Assembly: GCF_014174165.1 (NCBI RefSeq)
Contig: NZ_JABEQN010000007.1
Location: forward strand, 1 to 64,000
DNA: 64,000 nucleotides
Direction of reading: 5' to 3'
DNA from: Gluconacetobacter dulcium
Lineage (GTDB): Bacteria > Pseudomonadota > Alphaproteobacteria > Acetobacterales > Acetobacteraceae
Shown here in pieces: positions 8,119-16,189 of the stretch. The stretch's first letter is position 1, and every line of letters begins with the position of its first letter. The position numbers and the translations under genes are program-made. The notes under the pieces are model-generated. The model was not told where the DNA came from. It worked only from the letters and a program-made list of their open reading frames with translations, and did not search any database.

Positions 8119-8988
8119 CTATCCGGCGCTGTCGATCCGGTCCTGCGTCTTCGTCTGAAAATCGCTGGCTTCGTGGCGTTCGCGCAGTTGTTCTGACGGG
8201 TCGCCGCTGGTGCGGTTGACCATGCGGCCGCGCTGGACGGCGGGGCGGGCCAGCAGGCGGTCGGCCCAGGCTTGCAGATGTTTGTAGTCCTGCACGCTCA
8301 GGAACGCGGCTGACGTGCCGTAGAGCCAGCCTTTGGCCAGGCCGCCATACCACGGGAAGATCGCCATGTCGGCGATGGTGTAACTGTCGCCAGCGATGTA
8401 CGGGGTTTCCGCCAGGCGGCGGTCCAGCACGTCGAGCTGGCGTTTGGTCTCCATCGCGAAACGGTCGATCGCATATTCGATCTTGTGCGGCGCGTAGGCG
8501 TAGAAATGGCCGAAGCCGCCGCCGAGATAGGGGGCGCTGCCGACCTGCCAGAACAGCCAGTTGAGGCATTCGGTGCGTCCGGCGATGTCCTTCGGCAGGA
8601 AGGCGCCGAATTTTTCGGCCAGGTAGAGCAGGATGGAGCCGGATTCGAAGATGCGGAGGGGCTCCGGTCCGCTGTGATCGACCATGGCGGGGATCTTGGA
8701 GTTCGGGTTGACGGCGACGAAGCCGCTGCCGAACTGGTCGCCGGTGCCGATATTGATCAGCCACGCATCATACTCGGCCCCCGCATGACCGGCGGCCAGC
8801 AGTTCCTCCAGCATGATCGTGACCTTCACGCCGTTGGGGGTGCCGAGCGAATAGAGCTGGAGCGGGTGCCGGCCGACCGGGAGCGCCTTGTCGTGCGTGG
8901 GGCCGGCGATCGGGCGATTGATGTTGGCGAACTGGCCGCCGTTTGCGCTGTTCCAGGTCCAGATCCTGGGCGGGGTGTAATCGGTCAT
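8119..8988 (-). CDS. yghU: YghU-type glutathione S-transferase / disulfide reductase
   Basis: A 289-residue GST-fold protein with the long N-terminal extension (PRIWTWNSANGGQFANINRP) and the IGTGDQFGSGFVAVNPNSKIPA segment of the YghU/Ure2p-like nu class. These enzymes have high glutathione disulfide-bond reductase activity and bind two glutathiones. The cytosolic function would be thiol-redox or peroxide defence. It lies 15 nt downstream of a second GST gene on the same strand, so the two probably form an operon opposite a TetR regulator. The family call is secure; the physiological substrate is unknown. Confidence 0.88.
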   Translation of the reverse strand: MTDYTPPRIWTWNSANGGQFANINRPIAGPTHDKALPVGRHPLQLYSLGTPNGVKVTIMLEELLAAGHAGAEYDAWLINIGTGDQFGSGFVAVNPNSKIPAMVDHSGPEPLRIFESGSILLYLAEKFGAFLPKDIAGRTECLNWLFWQVGSAPYLGGGFGHFYAYAPHKIEYAIDRFAMETKRQLDVLDRRLAETPYIAGDSYTIADMAIFPWYGGLAKGWLYGTSAAFLSVQDYKHLQAWADRLLARPAVQRGRMVNRTSGDPSEQLRERHEASDFQTKTQDRIDSAG

Positions 8989-9003
8989 GGTGATGCTCCG
9001 GTA

Positions 9004-9708
9004 TCAGGGTGTGGGCGGGTAGTTGGACGGGAACAGGGCCCGGAGCGATTGTTCGTCCGTGGCCGTCTTGAAGACATGATCCTGCCCGACGGCGCGGGCG
9101 CGGGCCACCGCGGGGCGCGCGTCGATGGTCTGGAAGAAACGCTTCAGGTGCGGCCACGGAGCCAGCGGGTCATCCGTCGTGTTCATGACCCGTGCCGCGC
9201 GGTCGATCCAGCCCCAGGCGGACATGTCGGCAATGGTATAATGCGTGCCGGCGAGATAGGCGCGGTCTTTCAGATGGTCGTTCAGGACCTGGTAATGACG
9301 CTCGGCCTCGCGTCGATAGCGATTGATGGCGTACGCCTGATCCCCTGGCGCGAAATACTGGAAATGCACCGCCTGGCCGGAATAGGGGCCCAGGCCGGTG
9401 GCGGTGAACATCAGCCAGGACAGCAGGTCCGGCCGGTCGGCCGGGGTGCCGAGAAAGCGGCCGGTCTTTTCGGCAAGATAGAGCAAAATGGCCGTGGAAT
9501 CGAAAACGCGCGCCGGTTTGCCGTCCGGCCCGTCGGGATCGACGATCGCGGGGACCTTGCCGTTGGGGTTGATGGCGCGGAAGGCCGGGTCATGCTGTTC
9601 GCCCTTGCGGGTGTCGACGGGGACGACCGTGTAGGGCAGGCCGCTTTCTTCGAGGAACAGCGCGACCTTCGCGGGGTTGGGGGTGGGGTGGAAATAAAAG
9701 CGGATCAT
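9004..9708 (-). CDS. Glutathione S-transferase family protein
   Basis: A GST of 234 residues. The N-terminal thioredoxin-like domain contains MIRFYFHPTPNPAKVALFLEE, the cis-Pro loop NPNGKVPAIVD and the Ser-binding FDSTAILLYLAEK. An all-helical C-terminal domain follows, with YTIADMSAWGW, the family's conserved N-capping/Asp motif. The start ATG has GGAGG 4 nt upstream. It is divergent from a TetR-family gene, which is the likely local regulator, and is followed closely by the YghU-type GST. The substrate cannot be inferred. Confidence 0.88.
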   Translation of the reverse strand: MIRFYFHPTPNPAKVALFLEESGLPYTVVPVDTRKGEQHDPAFRAINPNGKVPAIVDPDGPDGKPARVFDSTAILLYLAEKTGRFLGTPADRPDLLSWLMFTATGLGPYSGQAVHFQYFAPGDQAYAINRYRREAERHYQVLNDHLKDRAYLAGTHYTIADMSAWGWIDRAARVMNTTDDPLAPWPHLKRFFQTIDARPAVARARAVGQDHVFKTATDEQSLRALFPSNYPPTP

Positions 9709-9825
9709 GAAGCCTCCAGTCGATCGGGGCGCATGGGAACGGGGTGTTTTAGTACGCGCGTTACAGAATGACGTGTGGCGTTGCGTATGGCAAGATGGGC
9801 CGATGACCCGTGGATGGATGTTGGA

Positions 9826-10461
9826 ATGGCGCGTCCGAGAGAATTTGACGAAGAGGCCGTGCTGGATGGGGCGGTCGCGTGCTTCTGGCGGCAGGGGTTC
9901 GATGCGACGTCGATCCGCGATCTGGTCGGCGAGACGGGGCTGACCGCCGCCAGTCTGTATAATGCCTTTGGGGATAAGCGGTCGTTGTTTCGGCTGGCGC
10001 TGGAACGGTATATCGAAGCGGGGATCGGCCCGCGCATTGCGCGATATGAGGCCATGACGCCGCTGGAGGGTGTGCGGGGCTATCTGGAAGACGTGATGGC
10101 GCGCTCGTTGAACGACCCGGAGAACAAGGGGTGCATGGTGGTGAACGCCGCGCTGGAATTCGCGGCGCGGGATGCCGAGTTCCGGCCGGTGATCGTGGGC
10201 ACGTTCGCCCGGATCGAAGCGTTCTTTCTGGACTGTATCGAGCGGGGCCAGCAAGATGGCAGTATCACGCGCCTGCTGGCGGCGGCGGATCTGGCCCGGC
10301 ATTGTCTGGCCGTGTTGATGGGGGTGCGCGTGCTGGTGCGGGTCCGCCCTGAACGCGCCGTGTTGAACGGGGCGGTCGCGGCCCTGATGGCGTCGCTGGC
10401 GGCGGGGCCGGGCGAGCGGGCGGATGCCAGCCCGGTCGGTGCCATATCACGAGAGGATTGA
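9826..10461 (+). CDS. TetR/AcrR-family transcriptional regulator
   Basis: A 211-residue one-component repressor. The N-terminal TetR helix-turn-helix (EAVLDGAVACFWRQGFDATSIRDLVGETGLTAASLYNAFGDKRSL, given here in part) ends in the characteristic LYNAFGDK turn. It belongs to the group with ENKGCMVVNAALEFA, common in regulators of oxidoreductase and GST genes. Start set at MARPREFDEE; an upstream in-frame start would add an unconserved 17 residues. It is divergent from the GST pair and 3 nt upstream of a LysE-type exporter, with which it is probably co-transcribed. Confidence 0.88.
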   Translation: MARPREFDEEAVLDGAVACFWRQGFDATSIRDLVGETGLTAASLYNAFGDKRSLFRLALERYIEAGIGPRIARYEAMTPLEGVRGYLEDVMARSLNDPENKGCMVVNAALEFAARDAEFRPVIVGTFARIEAFFLDCIERGQQDGSITRLLAAADLARHCLAVLMGVRVLVRVRPERAVLNGAVAALMASLAAGPGERADASPVGAISRED

Positions 10462-10464
10462 AAA

Positions 10465-11100
10465 ATGATCTTGCCCGTAACGCATCTTGCCGCGTTCGCT
10501 CTGGTCGCGCTGGGGATGGCGCTGACCCCCGGACCGAACATGATCTATCTGATTTCGCGTTCGATCTGTCAGGGGCCGCGTGCGGGGCTGGTCTCGCTGG
10601 GCGGGGTCGCGCTGGGGTTCGTCTTCTACATGGTCTGTGCCGCGTTCGGGATCACGGCGCTGGTGATGGCGGTGCCGTATGCCTACGATGCGCTGCGGCT
10701 GGGTGGCGCGGCCTACCTGCTCTTTCTGGCGTGGCAGGCGATCCGGCCCGGTGGGCGCTCGCCGTTTCAGGTGCGGGCGCTGGCGGCGGATGGCAATCGG
10801 CGGCTGTTCCTCATGGGGTTCATGACCAATCTGCTGAATCCCAAGATCGCCGTCATGTATCTGTCGCTGCTGCCGCAATTTACCGTGCCCGGTTCGTCGA
10901 TGCTGGCGCAGATCCTGATGCTGGGAGCCATGCAGATCGGCATCAGTGTGCTGGTCAATGCCGCCATTGCGCTATCCGCGGGGAGAATGGCGATGTTTCT
11001 TGAAACCAGGCCGGGTTTTGCCAAGGCCCAGCGGTGGGTCATGGCCACTGTGCTGGGCGGGTTGGCGGCGCGGATGCTGACCGAGCATCGGGGCGCATAG
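10465..11100 (+). CDS. LysE/RhtB-family amino-acid exporter
   Basis: A 211-residue, six-span inner-membrane protein. The diagnostic N-terminal motif GMALTPGPNMIYLISRSI and the mid-protein MGFMTNLLNPKIAVMYLSLLPQF mark the LysE/RhtB translocator superfamily, which effluxes amino acids or related small molecules. An AGAGG Shine-Dalgarno precedes the ATG. The tight coupling (3 nt) to the TetR gene suggests induction by the exported compound. Substrate unknown. Confidence 0.9.
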   Translation: MILPVTHLAAFALVALGMALTPGPNMIYLISRSICQGPRAGLVSLGGVALGFVFYMVCAAFGITALVMAVPYAYDALRLGGAAYLLFLAWQAIRPGGRSPFQVRALAADGNRRLFLMGFMTNLLNPKIAVMYLSLLPQFTVPGSSMLAQILMLGAMQIGISVLVNAAIALSAGRMAMFLETRPGFAKAQRWVMATVLGGLAARMLTEHRGA

Positions 11101-11193
11101 ATCGCGGGGCGCCTAAATCTCGGGCTCGGGCTCGGGCTCCGGCGGGGGCATTCTCCGTCGGGTGAGCAATGCATCGTTTTATGATGGAAAGGG

Positions 11194-11269
11194 TGGCTCC
11201 CGAAGTAGGACTCGAACCTACGACCCAGCGATTAACAGTCGCTTGCTCTACCAACTGAGCTATTCGGGA
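11194..11269 (-). tRNA. tRNA-Asn (GUU)
   Basis: Read on the minus strand, the 76-nt gene has a 7-bp acceptor stem TCCCGAA/TTCGGGA and an encoded 3' CCA. The D-arm is AGCTCAGTTGGTAGAGC, the anticodon stem-loop is GCGACTGTTAATCGC with anticodon GTT, and the T-arm loop is GTAGGTTCGAGTCCTAC. All invariant positions are present. Upstream, at 11118-11138, is a short CTCGGG-type triplicate in the intergenic DNA. No integrase gene or attachment duplication was seen beside it. Confidence 0.97.
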
Positions 11270-11454
11270 TCAGCGCCGGGGCACCGTATAGCGGAGGTTC
11301 GGGACGGAGGTAAACCCCCTGATGCGTTTTTTTTTGACGGCTAGGAGAGGAGGCCCCAACCATGCGATGAAGCCTCGTGCGCGATGAGCTGCATTGCGCC
11401 GGAGAGGGGCTGAAGGGGGCCTGGGACGGGGATGGATCAGAAGGCCGGTCATCC

Positions 11455-12531
11455 ATGCGTGGCCTGACGAGGCGGCGCCTGCTGCTTGGCGCGGGCGGTG
11501 CGACAGCAGGGGCGGCCGTCGTGGGCGCTGTGGTGGTGCATTATCGGCGCCCCCGGCCGGTGGTGATGCACAAGGTCGTGCTGGATGGTCGGGCGCGGCG
11601 GATGGTCCTGTCCTGGCCGTCGTCGAATCGTTTGTTGTTCCATGTCGCGCAGGCGCGGTTTTTCGGCACGTACAATCTGGACGTGACGCTGGTGGATGGG
11701 GCGCGAACCGGCCGGACGACCATCGCCGATGTGGTGGAAGGACGGGCCGTGGGCGCGGCGGCGCCGATTCTGACCTGGCTGGACCGTTACCGTCTTGGCC
11801 CGATTCCGGTGCATCTGGTCACCGGTCTGCAATCGGGGGGCTTTCGCCTGCTGGTGCGGCGTGGGGTCAAGGGCTCGCGGCTGGATAATGTCGCCGGTAT
11901 GCGCATTGCGGTGACGGACCAGGATATGGCCGACCGGCTGTTCTTCTCGGTCATGATGCGGCGCAAGGGCATCAATCCGGACGATGCGGTGCATTGGGTG
12001 ACGCTGGCGCCGGCGCAGATCGAAGACGCCGCGCGGGCCGGCGAGATCGATGCCGTGGCGGCGCACGATCCGCTGGCGTGGCAGTGGCTTCACGCGCCCG
12101 ATCCGCTGTTCTTTGAACTGGCGAACAGCACGACCGGGCATTACAGCCAACGGACCAATCTGGCCCTCGGCCTCTCCGACGCCCTGTTGCGGTCCGACCC
12201 GGTGGGGGCCGCATCGCTGGTGATGGCGCTGCGCGCGGCCTCGGACTGGGTCCGCCAGCATCCCGACGAGGCCGCCGGGCTGATGGCCGAGGCGACGGAT
12301 GGCATGGATGCCGCCCAGATCCTGGCCATGCTGCGGCATGAAAGCCTGGGGATCAGCCCCGTGGGGCATGACCTGCGGGTGCAGGTGTCGCAATATGTGG
12401 ATGAAATGAAGCTGCTGGATCGCGTGCCCGATGCGGTCGGTTCGGCCGCTTATGCGCGGCGGCTGTGCGTCAATGTGCTGGAGGCCGATGAATCCGGCGC
12501 GCTGCTGATTCCGGATGCCGGGCCGGCCTGA
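11455..12531 (+). CDS. Orphan ABC substrate-binding protein, NitT/TauT (SsuA-like) type
   Basis: A protein of about 358 residues with a twin-arginine leader (MRGLTRRRLLLGAGGATAG) and a periplasmic type-2 binding-protein fold. It shows the family's AQARFFGTYNLDVTLVDGARTG domain-1 start, the VVEGRAVGAAAPILTW ligand-site loop, a GMRIAVTD hinge and AGEIDAVAAHDPLAW. Relatives bind sulfonates, nitrate, taurine, thiamine precursors or aromatic acids. No permease or ATPase gene is adjacent, so it must pair with a distant transporter or act as a sensor. It converges on blcC across a shared hairpin terminator. Confidence 0.8.
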   Translation: MRGLTRRRLLLGAGGATAGAAVVGAVVVHYRRPRPVVMHKVVLDGRARRMVLSWPSSNRLLFHVAQARFFGTYNLDVTLVDGARTGRTTIADVVEGRAVGAAAPILTWLDRYRLGPIPVHLVTGLQSGGFRLLVRRGVKGSRLDNVAGMRIAVTDQDMADRLFFSVMMRRKGINPDDAVHWVTLAPAQIEDAARAGEIDAVAAHDPLAWQWLHAPDPLFFELANSTTGHYSQRTNLALGLSDALLRSDPVGAASLVMALRAASDWVRQHPDEAAGLMAEATDGMDAAQILAMLRHESLGISPVGHDLRVQVSQYVDEMKLLDRVPDAVGSAAYARRLCVNVLEADESGALLIPDAGPA

Positions 12532-12548
12532 TGCCCGGCCCGGCATCC
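12513..12548. terminator. Bidirectional hairpin terminator between the binding protein and blcC
   Basis: Perfect 12-bp inverted repeat, GGATGCCGGGCC and GGCCCGGCATCC, with a 12-nt loop. The first gene's stop codon is inside the loop and the second gene's stop lies 3 nt beyond. The very GC-rich stem, placed exactly between convergent genes, fits a shared terminator, although no strong U-tract follows. Confidence 0.7.
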
Positions 12549-12550
12549 GT

Positions 12551-13342
12551 TCAGTCGTAGAATTCGGGCGCCTGCCGGAAGTGGGGCCAAGCCTCGGGGT
12601 CGTGACCGGTGACGATCCGGGCGGCGGTGCGTTCGGCCAGGGCGTGCAGTTTGCGCACCGAGCGCACGCTGTCGATCGTCGAGGTGAGGAAGCCGGGCAG
12701 GGAGCGTTCCGCCCAGTGATCGAGCGTGTAGGCGGCGTCGATCGTCAGCAGGGTGGCGCCGGTTCCGGGGAGGCGGACCAGGAACGACATGTGACCCGGT
12801 GCGTGGCCGGGCGTGAACACCGTGGTCAGCACGCCGTCGCCATATAGATCGTGATGGTCGTCCGCGAGGCCGTTGAGGAACTGCCATTTCAGCCCCGGAC
12901 GATCGAAATCGCGCCGGATATAGCCGCCTGTCGCGAACCAGTCGGGCGCGTAGGCATAGTCATATTCCGCCTGCTGGACGATGTGGGTGGCGTTTGGAAA
13001 ACGGCCGATCGCGCCGGTATGGTCCAGATGCAGGTGCGATTGCAGGACATGGCGCACGTCCTCGGGCCGGATGCCCAGGCGGGCGAGCTGGGCCACGCAT
13101 CCGTCCGCCTCGGTCATCACGGGCCAGTAGGTGTCGCAGATCGCGCCCCAGTAGCCGCGCGGGTCGGTCGCGACCTCGACGGCGTTGCCGCCGTCGATGA
13201 TCGTGTGGCCCTTGGGATGCGTGATCAGGAAGAAGGGAATCGGGATTTCATAGTCCGCGCCGTTGCCTTCGTTCATCTTGATGTTGTGCAGCTTGCATTT
13301 TACGGACCCGCTCTGGAACATGTACAGCCGGATATCGGTCAT
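12551..13342 (-). CDS. blcC: Gamma-butyrolactone / N-acyl-homoserine lactonase (BlcC/AttM-like)
   Basis: A 263-residue metallo-beta-lactamase-fold lactonase with the dinuclear zinc motif HLHLDH at 103-108, the later FTPGHAPGHMSF histidines, a bridging Asp (LLTIDAAYTLDHW) and TGHDPE. Start TDIRLYMFQSGSVKCK and overall length match AttM/BlcC, which opens gamma-butyrolactone to 4-hydroxybutyrate and also hydrolyses acyl-homoserine lactone signals. It is the distal gene of a blcA-blcB-blcC order identical to that of Agrobacterium. It is therefore primarily catabolic, with quorum-quenching as a possible side activity. Confidence 0.88.
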   Translation of the reverse strand: MTDIRLYMFQSGSVKCKLHNIKMNEGNGADYEIPIPFFLITHPKGHTIIDGGNAVEVATDPRGYWGAICDTYWPVMTEADGCVAQLARLGIRPEDVRHVLQSHLHLDHTGAIGRFPNATHIVQQAEYDYAYAPDWFATGGYIRRDFDRPGLKWQFLNGLADDHHDLYGDGVLTTVFTPGHAPGHMSFLVRLPGTGATLLTIDAAYTLDHWAERSLPGFLTSTIDSVRSVRKLHALAERTAARIVTGHDPEAWPHFRQAPEFYD

Positions 13343-13410
13343 GGTGGGGCGTCTTCGTGGCTTGGGCCGTTTGCCGGCCTCGTGGTTTCGACTGGATTTC
13401 GCCGGGCGGT

Positions 13411-14571
13411 TCAGAAGGCCTCGCGATACAGGGCCAGGGCGTCTTCTTCGGTGATTTCGACCGGGTTGTTGACCAGGAGCCGGGTCTGTTTCATGGCGTC
13501 GCGGGCCAGCATGGCGAGGCTGTTGTCGGTCACCTTGACATCGCGCAGCCGGCGGGGGGCGCCGCTTTCGTCCATCAGCGTCATCATATGCGTGACGAAG
13601 GCGGCCGCGCGGGTGTGGATGTCGCCTTCGCCCGGCGCGCCGACGACATCGGCCAGTTCGGCATAAAGCGGGGCGGCGATGCGGGCGTTGTAGCGCAGCA
13701 CCGGCCCCAGCATCAGCGCGTTGGTCAGGCCGTGGGGCAGGTGGTAATGGCCGCCCAGCGGATAGGCCAGCGCATGGACGGCGGCGACCGGCGCGTTGGC
13801 GAAAGCCTGGCCGGCGAACAGGGCGCCCAGCAGCATGTTTTCGCGCGCCGCGCGGTTGTGGCCGTCGCGGCACGCGGGCAGCAGGTTGGCCGACAGCAGG
13901 CGCAGCGCCTCGCGCGCCAGCATGTCCGAGATCGGGTTTTTCCGGAATTTCGACGTATAAGCCTCGATCGCGTGGACCATGGCGTCGATGCCCGTCGCCG
14001 CCGTGTGGATCCGCGGCAGGCCGACCGTCAGCGCGGCATCGAGCAGGACGAAATCGCCGTAGAGCTGGGGGGAGACGACGCCCATCTTGGTCGTCTCGCC
14101 CGTGGTGATGATCGAGATGTTGGTGACTTCGGACCCCGTGCCGGCCGTGGTCGGGATCAGGGCCAGGGGCAGGCGCGTGCCGGTGACGTTGCCGACGCCG
14201 TACATCGAGGCCAGATCCTGTGCCGACCCCGCCGTGACGGCGATGAGCTTGGCGATGTCCAGCGACGAGCCGCCGCCCAGTCCGATGACGATATCCGCCC
14301 CCTGTGCCCGTGCGGCGGCCGTGCAGTCCAGGACCACGCTTTCCGGCGGATCGGCGACGACATCGTCGAAGAGCGTGACCTGAAAGCCGGCCTGTTCCAG
14401 CGAGGTCCGCACCGGGTCGATCAGTCCGGCGCGGACCAGTCCGGCATCGGTGACCAGCAGGGCCGAGCGGGCAGCGAACCGCCCGGCCAGTGTCTCGCCC
14501 AGGCGGCCTGCGCCGCCCCATTCCACATGGATATGGGGGACCGTGGTGAAGCCGAAGGGAGTGAAGGTCAT
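13411..14571 (-). CDS. blcB: Iron-containing alcohol dehydrogenase, 4-hydroxybutyrate dehydrogenase (BlcB-like)
   Basis: A 386-residue group III Fe-dependent alcohol dehydrogenase. The NAD-binding region contains DIVIGLGGGSSLDIAK and IPTTAGTGSEVTNIS. Iron ligands fall in TGIDAMVHAIEAY and AYPLGGHYHLPHGLTNA. In the Blc pathway it oxidises 4-hydroxybutyrate to succinate semialdehyde. It sits between the lactonase and the aldehyde dehydrogenase with gaps of about 60 nt, on one strand, so a single operon transcript is likely. The specific substrate is inferred from the neighbourhood; the enzyme family is clear. Confidence 0.87.
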   Translation of the reverse strand: MTFTPFGFTTVPHIHVEWGGAGRLGETLAGRFAARSALLVTDAGLVRAGLIDPVRTSLEQAGFQVTLFDDVVADPPESVVLDCTAAARAQGADIVIGLGGGSSLDIAKLIAVTAGSAQDLASMYGVGNVTGTRLPLALIPTTAGTGSEVTNISIITTGETTKMGVVSPQLYGDFVLLDAALTVGLPRIHTAATGIDAMVHAIEAYTSKFRKNPISDMLAREALRLLSANLLPACRDGHNRAARENMLLGALFAGQAFANAPVAAVHALAYPLGGHYHLPHGLTNALMLGPVLRYNARIAAPLYAELADVVGAPGEGDIHTRAAAFVTHMMTLMDESGAPRRLRDVKVTDNSLAMLARDAMKQTRLLVNNPVEITEEDALALYREAF

Positions 14572-14629
14572 ATCGTTATTCTCTTTTGATCTTGTTTTTT
14601 GAACGATACTGGCCCGATGCCGGTTTTTT

Positions 14630-16096
14630 TTAGCCTATGGCGGAGCAGAGATATTTGATTTCCAGATATTCCTCGATGCCGTGACGCGAGCCCTCGCGGC
14701 CCAGGCCGGACTGCTTGATGCCGCCGAAGGGCGCGACCTCGTTGGAGATCAGGCCGGTATTGTGGCCGACCATGCCGTATTCCAGGGCCTCGGCGACGCG
14801 CCAGACCCGGCGGACGTTCTCGGTATAGAAATAGGCCGCCAGACCGAATTCGGTGTCGTTGGCCATGGCGATGACCTCCTCCTCGGTCTCGAAGCGGAAG
14901 AGGGGGGCGACGGGGCCGAAGGTTTCCTCGCGCGCGACCTTCATCTTCTGGGTGACGCCGGTCAGGATCGTCGGTTCGTAGAAATTGCCGCCGAGCGGGG
15001 GTTGCCTGCCGCCCGTCACCAATGTCGCGCCCTGGGCCAGTGCGTCGGCGACGTGGGATTCGACCTTTTGGACCGCGGCCTCGTCGATCAGCGGGCCGAC
15101 GGTGACGCCGGGCTCGGTGCCCCGGCCGAGTTTCATTGTCCGCACCGTCTCGGCCAGGCGGGCGGCGAAGGCGTCATGGATGCCGGACTGGATGTAGAGC
15201 CGGTTGGCGCAGACGCAGGTCTGGCCGGCATTGCGGTATTTCGAGGCCAGCGCTCCTTCGATCGCCGCGTCGAGGTCCGCGTCGTCGAAGACGATGAAGG
15301 GGGCGTTGCCGCCCAGTTCCAGGCTGAGTTTCTTGATGGTGGGGGCGGACTGGGCCATCAGGATGCGCCCGACCTCGGTGGAGCCGGTGAAGGACAGCTT
15401 GCGCACCACGTCCGACCCGGTCAGCACGCCGCCGATGGCGCGGGCATCGCCGGTGATGACTTGCAGGACGCCGGCCGGGACGCCTGCCCGTTCGGCCAGC
15501 ACGGCCAGGGCCAGCGCGGTCAGCGGCGTCTGTTCGGCCGGTTTGACGATCATGGTGCAGCCGGCCGCGAGTGCCGGCGCCGCCTTGCGGGTGATCATGG
15601 CGGCGGGGAAGTTCCACGGCGTGATCGCGGCGCAGACGCCGACCGGCTGCTTGATGACCAGCAGCCGCTTGTCGGCGGTGGGGGCGGGGATCGTCTCGCC
15701 GTAGATGCGCTTGGCTTCCTCGGCGAACCATTCGATGAACGAGGCGGCATAGAGGACCTCGCCCTTCGCCTCGGCCAGGGGTTTGCCCTGTTCGGCGGTC
15801 ATCAGCGCCGCCAGGTCGTCGGCGTTCGCGATCACCAGATCGAACCAGCGGCGCATGATGGCGCCCCGATCCTTCGCGGTGCGGGCCGACCAGGCGGGCA
15901 GGGCGCGGGCGGCCGACGCGATGGCCGCTTCGGCCTCGGCCGCGCCCAGATCGGGCACCTGGCCGACGATCTGCCCGGTGGCCGGGTCGGTCACGGGCGT
16001 GGTGCGTCCTGGGGCGGGGCCTCCGGGCGCTGTGATCCATTTGCCGTCGATCAGGCAGTCCGACCGCAGCAGGGTCGGGTCTTTCAGCATTACCAT
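14630..16096 (-). CDS. blcA: Succinate-semialdehyde dehydrogenase (BlcA-like)
   Basis: A 488-residue NAD(P)-aldehyde dehydrogenase of the GabD type. The N-terminus LLRSDCLIDGKWI is followed by ITPWNFPAAMITRKAAPALA, the cofactor stretch FTGSTEVGRIL, the general base in KLSLELGGNAPFIVF and the catalytic Cys in NAGQTCVCANRLY. It would convert succinate semialdehyde to succinate, feeding the TCA cycle. The ATG at 16096 has GGGAG 6 nt upstream; an earlier in-frame TTG at 16117 falls inside the operator and is rejected. First gene of the blcABC-like operon, divergent from the IclR regulator. Confidence 0.9.
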   Translation of the reverse strand: MVMLKDPTLLRSDCLIDGKWITAPGGPAPGRTTPVTDPATGQIVGQVPDLGAAEAEAAIASAARALPAWSARTAKDRGAIMRRWFDLVIANADDLAALMTAEQGKPLAEAKGEVLYAASFIEWFAEEAKRIYGETIPAPTADKRLLVIKQPVGVCAAITPWNFPAAMITRKAAPALAAGCTMIVKPAEQTPLTALALAVLAERAGVPAGVLQVITGDARAIGGVLTGSDVVRKLSFTGSTEVGRILMAQSAPTIKKLSLELGGNAPFIVFDDADLDAAIEGALASKYRNAGQTCVCANRLYIQSGIHDAFAARLAETVRTMKLGRGTEPGVTVGPLIDEAAVQKVESHVADALAQGATLVTGGRQPPLGGNFYEPTILTGVTQKMKVAREETFGPVAPLFRFETEEEVIAMANDTEFGLAAYFYTENVRRVWRVAEALEYGMVGHNTGLISNEVAPFGGIKQSGLGREGSRHGIEEYLEIKYLCSAIG

Positions 16097-16110
16097 TGCC
16101 GTCTCCCTAT

Positions 16111-16128
16111 CGTTCAATATATTGAACG
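16111..16128. promoter_or_regulatory. BlcR-type operator (perfect 18-bp palindrome)
   Basis: CGTTCAATATATTGAACG is a perfect 18-bp palindrome 14 bases before the blcA start, in the blcA/blcR divergent promoter. IclR-family proteins bind such AT-centred inverted repeats, and Agrobacterium BlcR is known to repress blcABC through inverted repeats until succinate semialdehyde releases it. The assignment to this BlcR is inference from position. Confidence 0.75.
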
Positions 16129-16133
16129 GATGG

Positions 16134-16145
16134 TCATCATGATGA
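16134..16145. promoter_or_regulatory. Second palindrome in the blc divergent promoter
   Basis: TCATCATGATGA is a perfect 12-bp palindrome starting 6 bases after the larger one, about two helical turns centre-to-centre from it. It could be a second half of a tandem operator for a tetrameric IclR regulator, or chance. Its half-site differs from that of the 18-mer. Confidence 0.35.
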
Positions 16146-16189
16146 ACTGTGGGAGCGTCGCGCTTCTTCGGTCAAGGTGGGAGGGGGCG

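Noticed and set aside
9745-9770. ACGCGCGT palindrome near the TetR/GST divergent promoter as a TetR operator
   Set aside because: Only 8 bp are symmetric and the flanks do not extend; it could be chance in GC-rich DNA.
11194-11269. tRNA-Asn as an island attachment site
   Set aside because: No integrase, and no repeated 3' tRNA fragment was found on either side.
14681-16189. A long plus-strand extension in front of the IclR gene
   Set aside because: It runs antisense through blcA and the operator; the GTG at 16190 with GGGAGG is the sensible start.
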